A stretch of DNA of 25,902 nt, from NCBI GenBank assembly GCA_003833135.1, contig QZLH01000854.1:20965-46866 (forward strand). Reading direction: 5' to 3'. Source of the DNA: Oehlia diaphana. Lineage: Eukaryota > Glomeromycota > Glomeromycetes > Glomerales > Glomeraceae. A program made the position numbers and the translations under genes. Below, one piece after another: positions 21,289 through 25,902 of this stretch (within the stretch, counting starts at the first letter, position 1; every line of letters begins with the position of its first letter). The notes below the pieces were generated by a model that was not told where the DNA came from, did not search any database, and saw nothing but the letters and a program-made list of their open reading frames with translations.

Positions 21289-21328
21289 AAAATGTTATAA
21301 AATATTCAGCCCTATTTTATAACATTTT
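21289..21328. repeat. Perfect hairpin, 16-bp stem, 8-base loop
   Basis: The arm AAAATGTTATAAAATA (21289-21304) pairs exactly with TATTTTATAACATTTT (21313-21328) around the loop TTCAGCCC. A perfect stem with a relatively G+C-rich loop stands out from the background, though short A/T stems arise easily in such DNA. No T-run terminator context or flanking gene explains it. Confidence 0.8.
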
Positions 21329-21441
21329 CATCCAGGCTAAAGCAAATATTACAAAAGAAATTGCAAATATATTTAACAAGCAATAGATACATAGTATATT
21401 CATACTTTATATTATAACACTACAGTCTAACAAAAAAAGAC

Positions 21442-21532
21442 TTAAACTATAACATGTTGTAAAGATGGTACATAACCGATCCCTTCACCTTTAGAACCAC
21501 AGAACCAGTAGACTTTATGATTATGATAGAGT
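21442..21532 (-). CDS. Putative terminal exon, unknown protein
   Basis: A minus-strand acceptor (TTTTTCAG, AG at 21534-21533) is followed by a 91-nt open stretch that ends in TAA (21444-21442). It reads LYHNHKVYWFCGSKGEGIGY, then VPSLQHVIV. The balanced residue composition, unusual for this A+T-rich DNA, and a proper splice acceptor argue for a real or former last exon. The upstream donor exon was not found; the exon-like piece at 23269-23331 on the same strand is a possible but unproven partner. The family is not recognised. Confidence 0.4.
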
Positions 21533-22170
21533 CTGAAAAATATGAAAATTACATGTATATCCTATTTTCATATCTTGTTTAACAGCTTTACTATTTATTT
21601 AAAAGTGGCTTTTCTTTTTTTTATATGTGAATAAATAGGTACATTTTTTCCTTTCTTTTATTCTTTTCTTTCATATATGTAGATGGGTACGTCTTATTAT
21701 ATTAAATATATAAACTAAAGTGCTAAAGTATTGTTAATATTGTAAAAGATAAGTATACTTAAATAAAAGAAAAAAGAAAAGAATGAACCAAAATATTGTA
21801 AATGTTAATATAAAAAACAAGTATAAGAAGAGAAAAGTATATTTGAAATAAAAAAAAATCACACATTAAATAAATGCAAATTTTAGCTATTTTTAGAAAA
21901 ATGTGATATAAATAATTATATTACAGGTTTACTTAATAAATACCTTATTTTGATTATCCAAATATTTGAGTATTATTATAGATTAACTTTAAAGGATTTT
22001 TGTTGCATTATTCTCTATAATATAATTATCCATCTATATTAAATAAAATCTTATAATTGATAATAATTAAATTATCACATTTTAAAAAATGTAGAAAATT
22101 TTTATTTATGTTTTAAAAAGCAAAAATACTGTAAATTTTCAATTTTCTGTTTATTAAGTAAAAATTGCAA

Positions 22171-22266
22171 ATTATTATTATTATTAAAGAAAATTGGTAT
22201 TATTATTTATTATTATTAAAAAAATTATTATTATTATTATTAATTATTATTATTATTATTATTATT
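22171..22266. repeat. (ATT)n microsatellite
   Basis: Two or three blocks of ATT/TTA triplets are separated by short A-rich interruptions. Confidence 0.9.
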
Positions 22267-22454
22267 GCCGTTTTGATCAGTGATTAATTTTGTAATAATA
22301 AAAAATTGATTTTAAGAAAATAAAGATAAATCACGTTATGCTATAAATACTATGAGTATCACTTAATCTGTGCAATGCTAAGCCACCATTGTATAACATT
22401 ATTAACAGTTTTTTTATTATTTGTCTTTTGATTTTTATTGTAGCTTATAAACTG

Positions 22455-22530
22455 ATTCGGTGATTCCTAAGATCTGATTCCTAAAAACTCATTCCTAAAA
22501 CTAATTTCTAAGGTTCATACTAATTTCTAC
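22455..22530. repeat. Short tandem repeat, 13-14-bp unit
   Basis: About four units like GATTCCTAAGATCT, GATTCCTAAAAACT, CATTCCTAAAACT and AATTTCTAAGGTT follow each other. The block lies between an acceptor-like TTTTTATTGTAG (22430-22441) and a donor-like AAAAGGTAATAA (about 22537). All three frames contain stops, so a coding exon is unlikely. Confidence 0.6.
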
Positions 22531-23268
22531 AAAGTAAAAGGTAATAATTTTTTATTTTATTTTATTATTTTTAATTATTTTTTTCGTTTCTAACTATTTT
22601 TTTGCTCATTAACTAATTTTTTTTTTTAGATCCTTCGTTCTTAGGCAAAGGACTTGAAAGTTAGTGTTTTTTTAAAGATACTTTACATTAATGTTTAGAT
22701 ACCATTTAGATAGAAGTATTCTTAAAGTTCTAAAGATTCTAAAAAAAAGTTAGAAAACCAGTGGTTAATAAATAAAGAAATGTTTAAAAAATTTTTACCT
22801 AACGTATATTTTAAATTAAAGCGATTTAAAAATAAATAAAGAGGAGCAGACGTCATTTCTTTTTAAAATATAGTTTCAAAATCAATTTTTATTGTATTTT
22901 TTATAATGTAAATAAACAGAATTTTTGTTATTTCTATTATTTTCAGTTGTTTTCATATTTTCAGTATTTAATTTTAATTGATCGATAAATCACCTGATTA
23001 CAATAATTCAAAAATGGCGATAATTATTATTATTATTATATTAAAAAAATAAAATAAATAAAATTTAAATGTTGTTGCTTAAATAAAAAAAATAAAAATT
23101 TAAATGTCATTGATTAAAAATAAAAAAATTAATAAACTTTGTATTTACTATCACTGAGTTTTTCACTATTAGCAGTATTCTGACTGCTATTATTGCTGCA
23201 TTGTGATATAAAATAATTAAGAAAATTAATAAAAAATTTATAATTTTAACTTTTTATACTTTACATAC

Positions 23269-23331
23269 CTCTAATATTTCGCCATTGGCAAATTTTTCTA
23301 ACACCAATCGATGCCTACATGAATTGGTCAT
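23269..23331 (-). CDS. Putative exon, unknown protein
   Basis: A minus-strand acceptor (TGTTTTTAG, AG at 23333-23332) is followed at once by an ATG and 21 open codons, then a consensus donor GTATGT starting at 23268. It encodes MTNSCRHRLVLEKFANGEIL plus E, phase 0 at both ends. Only this frame is open. Since the ATG abuts the acceptor, it may be an internal exon whose first codon happens to be Met. A following segment (about 23140-23205, minus) has a coding-like frame NNSSQNTANSEKLSDSKYKV, but its acceptor phase does not fit. Probably part of a decayed or unrecognised gene. Confidence 0.35.
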
Positions 23332-23387
23332 CTAAAAACATATTAAAATTAATACTAGTCAAAATAGTTCAAATCAAATAAAAATTA

Positions 23388-23640
23388 ATCATCTGATTTT
23401 AATCTGATTTATAACTCAATTTTAGCCAATTTTTTTAAAAAGGCAATGTTCTGTTTGGATTCTAAGTGGTTGTTACTCAAATATAATTCAGAATAAAAAA
23501 TCAGATATAAATCAGATATATATCAATCAATATTACTAAATTTAATGTCAAAATATAATTTATTAATTTATAAAATTTAGAATAAATTCAAATATAATTT
23601 AAAATAAATTCAGATAATAATTCATATAAATTTAAATAAA
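23388..23640. repeat. Short dispersed repeats around AATCTGATTTATA
   Basis: ATCTGATTTTAATCTGATTT (23391-23410) recurs in inverse orientation as AAATCAGATATAAATCAGAT near 23499-23518. AAATATAATTCAGAAT/AAATATAATTTAAAAT-like units are also repeated in this stretch. The order is irregular; it may be a broken element adjoining the one at 23682. Confidence 0.45.
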
Positions 23641-23982
23641 AATTAGATAATACAATAATTTTTATTATATGTAGTTATGTACAGTCAACTCCCTTTATAG
23701 TCACTCTCATTATAGTTACATTCTACTATATAGTCATACTAGTTGAATGTTCAAAATATTTTATTATTAAAATCTATCCTATATAGTTACAATCCATCTA
23801 TAGTCACTATCAACTTATTTTTGAAATCTCATATTAAAAAATACCATTTATAGTCACAGTTATATAAAGAATATAATAAATTTCTCAGCATATAATAATT
23901 GTAAAAAGTTGTAATATAGCTCGTTAAGTTATATAAAAAATGTTAAAATGATAAATTATTAAATAAGTCACAATTTATTGCA

Positions 23983-24067
23983 CCTAGAAAGATGATCTTA
24001 TTGCCATTTGATTTATCTTGATTAGATGATTTTAAAGAGCTATTAATCATCTATTTACAATAACTAG
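23983..24067 (+). repeat. Dispersed repeat of about 80 bp, copy 2
   Basis: It starts CCTAGAAAGATGATC and contains GCCATTTGATTTATCTTGAT, GATGATTTTAAAGAGCTATT and a final AACTAG. It is related to 13136-13220 and 24178-24258 and lies inside the element at 23682-24413. Confidence 0.6.
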
Positions 24068-24177
24068 ATGCCAAGAAATTAAGCAAAACATTTAGCAGCA
24101 CAGTAAATGTAAATCAAGAAATATTAAAATGCTGATTTTCAACATTTCACTAAATATCTCATCAGCCAGTAATTGTA

Positions 24178-24258
24178 AAAAGATGAAACTACCACCATTT
24201 GATTCATTTCAATAAGATAATTCTAACAAGTTGTGTTTCATCTTTCTATAATTACTAG
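24178..24258 (+). repeat. Dispersed repeat of about 80 bp, copy 3
   Basis: It contains AGATGAAACTACCACCATTT, GATTCATTTCAATAAGATAA, TTTCATCTTTCTATAATTAC. It is the second copy inside the 23682-24413 element, about 195 bases after the first. Confidence 0.6.
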
Positions 24259-24574
24259 TTTCTAATTTAATAATATATACATATATTTTTTAATAAAATA
24301 TAAAAAATGTATTAAAAATTGAATAATTATATATGTTTTGTATATAGTCACACTTTTTTATAATTACAAAAAATAGCTTGTCCTAAATATGTGACTATAA
24401 AAAAAGTCAACTATATAATAATAATAATAACAAAAAATAAAATAAAATAATATTTATTCTTCTTATATAAAGGTTCTGGATTTTTAACCACTCTTCACAA
24501 TATTTATACTACTGTAAATAATGACATTTAATGCCAATTTCTCTACAAAATATAATAAAAAAAGTTTTTGTAAA

Positions 24575-25290
24575 TTTTGAAACTTTACTTTTAGAAATTT
24601 AGTATCTCAGTAAGAGCTGAGTTTTTATAATAAAAACAAAAAAGTTTCAAAAAACTTTATCTATAGAATTCAGTATTCAACTTTGAAGTTGATTTTCCTA
24701 TAATAATAAAAAAGTTTCAAAACAAAACTTTAAAACTTTACCTGAAATAGCAGTAATCATGCTAAAACTAATATCTCTACAAATAAAATAAAAAAAAATT
24801 TTTTGAAACTTGCTTTTGGGATTCAGTATTCATACTAGAACTGATATTCCTATAAAAAAATAAAAAAAAAAACATTAAAATTTAACATTTTTTTATTAAA
24901 GTTTTAAAAATTTTTAAAACTTATCTGTAGGATTCGATATTCAAATAGGAGCCAATTTCCCTATGATAAAATAAAAAATCGTTAAATTTAACATTTTTTT
25001 TTAATAATTTTAAAAAAAAAATTTAAAACTTATCTATAGGATTCAGTATCCAAATAGAACTGATTTCCCTATAATAAAAATAAAAAAATGTTAAAAAATG
25101 TTTTTTAATACAGTAGTTTTAAAAAAAAATTTTGAAACTTATCTGTGGAATTCAGTATTCACGCCAGAACTGATATTTCTAAAAATAATAAAAAAATGTT
25201 AAAATTTTTTTTTAATAGTTTTAAAAAAAACTTTTGAAACTTATCTATAGGATTCAGTATTTAAATAGAAGTTGATTTCCCATTGTTAAT
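24575..25290. repeat. Tandem array of 70-110-bp units, about eight copies
   Basis: A core like ACTTATCTATAGGATTCAGT, then ATTCAAATAGAACTGATTTC, recurs at about 24583, 24654, 24736, 24807, 24918, 25028, 25137 and 25238. Spacings are about 70-80 in the first half and 100-110 in the second, where an extra TTAAAATTTAACATTTTTTT-like insert separates the cores. The later copies resemble each other more, which suggests that the longer unit expanded more recently. Confidence 0.75.
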
Positions 25291-25815
25291 GACCGAATAC
25301 TAAGCAAAGATAAATAATTAACTAAAGAAATCACATGACATGAATAAATAATTAGCCAGAAAGATAAAACATATAGGAAATGGAATGATCTGCATGATGT
25401 AATATTTATTGGATGAGTAATGAAGATCAGATAGAATAATTTAAAAGTTGATTATTTTCAAGATAAAAACTGGTTTATTATATTTAACAATAGGAATAAA
25501 TTCTAATATAATAATTGGTTTATTTAATAGGAACAATCAAAAGGAACAATTATAAGTCAAAAATAGATTTATTTTTCATAAGATTATTTTTGAAAGATTA
25601 TTTTCTTGACAATATTTTCTTTACAACAGAATATTTAAGATAACAAGCAAAATGGTTGAAATCGATGTCAATCATGTAATACAAAAAAATTTTATATATG
25701 AAAAAAAATTTTCATTTTTTATATTTAAAGTCTAAATTTTTTATAGTTCTACTATATTTTTTTTTTAATATTTCAATAAATAGTCAAAAATAGACTGGTA
25801 TTTTTACTCTTTAAC
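25291..25815. other. A+T-rich intergenic stretch
   Basis: No gene, RNA or paired repeat was recognised. Confidence 0.5.
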
Positions 25816-25820
25816 TCCAA

Positions 25821-25902
25821 GATCACACTTGAATCACACTTGAATCACACTAGAATCACACTTAGATCACAGTGAATAAAAAAAACACTACACTAGAATC
25901 AC
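25821..25902. repeat. 11-bp tandem repeat at the window edge
   Basis: Units GATCACACTT, GAATCACACTT, GAATCACACTA and GAATCACACTT follow in a row. After a short interruption with a poly-A stretch, CACTAGAATCAC reappears at the end. The array probably continues beyond the window. Confidence 0.8.

Larger units (their letters stand above)
23682..24413. mobile_element. CAGTCAACTC-ended non-autonomous element, 732 bp
   Basis: The left end is CAGTCAACTCCCTTTATAGT and the right end, reverse-complemented, TAGTTGACTTTTTTTATAGT. TATAGTCAC is shared and TA lies outside both ends (23680-23681 and 24414-24415). TATAGTCA/TATAGTTA motifs recur just inside both ends. The interior holds two diverged copies of the dispersed 80-bp module (23983-24067 and 24178-24258). 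No transposase frame is present. The left end shares its first ten bases with the element at 8712. Confidence 0.75.

Noticed and set aside
22630..22664. Possible plus-strand last exon (PSFLGKGLES then TAG)
   Set aside because: A poly-T/AG acceptor precedes it, but the only candidate upstream exon has stops in all frames.

Overview
The window is very A+T-rich eukaryotic DNA with homopolymer runs, microsatellites, short (about 50-80 bp) GT-AG introns and many small transposon remnants. Two things point to an arbuscular mycorrhizal fungus (Glomeromycotina, Rhizophagus-like). One is the base composition and gene style. The other is the presence of a Uma2-type nuclease-like gene and a decayed copy of what I recall as a multicopy Rhizophagus family. 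The lineage is an inference; no species marker is visible.

Layout: 1-6102 is gene-poor, starting with two copies of a 68-bp T-rich sequence that each run into an A-rich tail. At 6103-8131 (+) lies the one clearly intact gene, a seven-exon M17 leucyl aminopeptidase with a complete active site and a 16-nt micro-exon. From 8240 to 15930 the window is a transposon graveyard. It holds a TA-flanked CAGT-ended element (8712-9239), a decayed repeat-family coding fragment (9729-10126), and two inverted copies of one element (11743-13039 and 13375-14130), the first interrupted by 934 Ns. It also holds a 924-bp element with long subrepeat-built inverted ends (14212-15135) and a 169-bp MITE (15755-15923). 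A short orphan coding fragment (15428-15568, -) sits among them.

At 16554-17706 (-) is a six-exon gene that reads as a Uma2/DUF820-like PD-(D/E)XK protein, apparently broken by a one-base deletion in exon 4 and perhaps a second near its C-terminus. From 17707 to the end there is a hAT-like MITE with an 8-bp target duplication (18948-19194), an eight-copy satellite of about 73 bp (20079-20736), a perfect 16-bp-stem hairpin, two orphan exon-like pieces on the minus strand, a 732-bp CAGTCAACTC-ended element (23682-24413), an array of 70-110-bp units (24575-25290) and an 11-bp tandem repeat at the right edge.

The aminopeptidase is a housekeeping gene with no visible functional link to its neighbours. 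The rest is repeat-rich territory in which several non-autonomous element families share similar termini and may have used the same Tc1/mariner-pogo-like transposase. None is encoded intact here. The most interesting items are the Uma2-like nuclease (pseudo)gene and the paired inverted element, which predicts what the assembly gap should contain.
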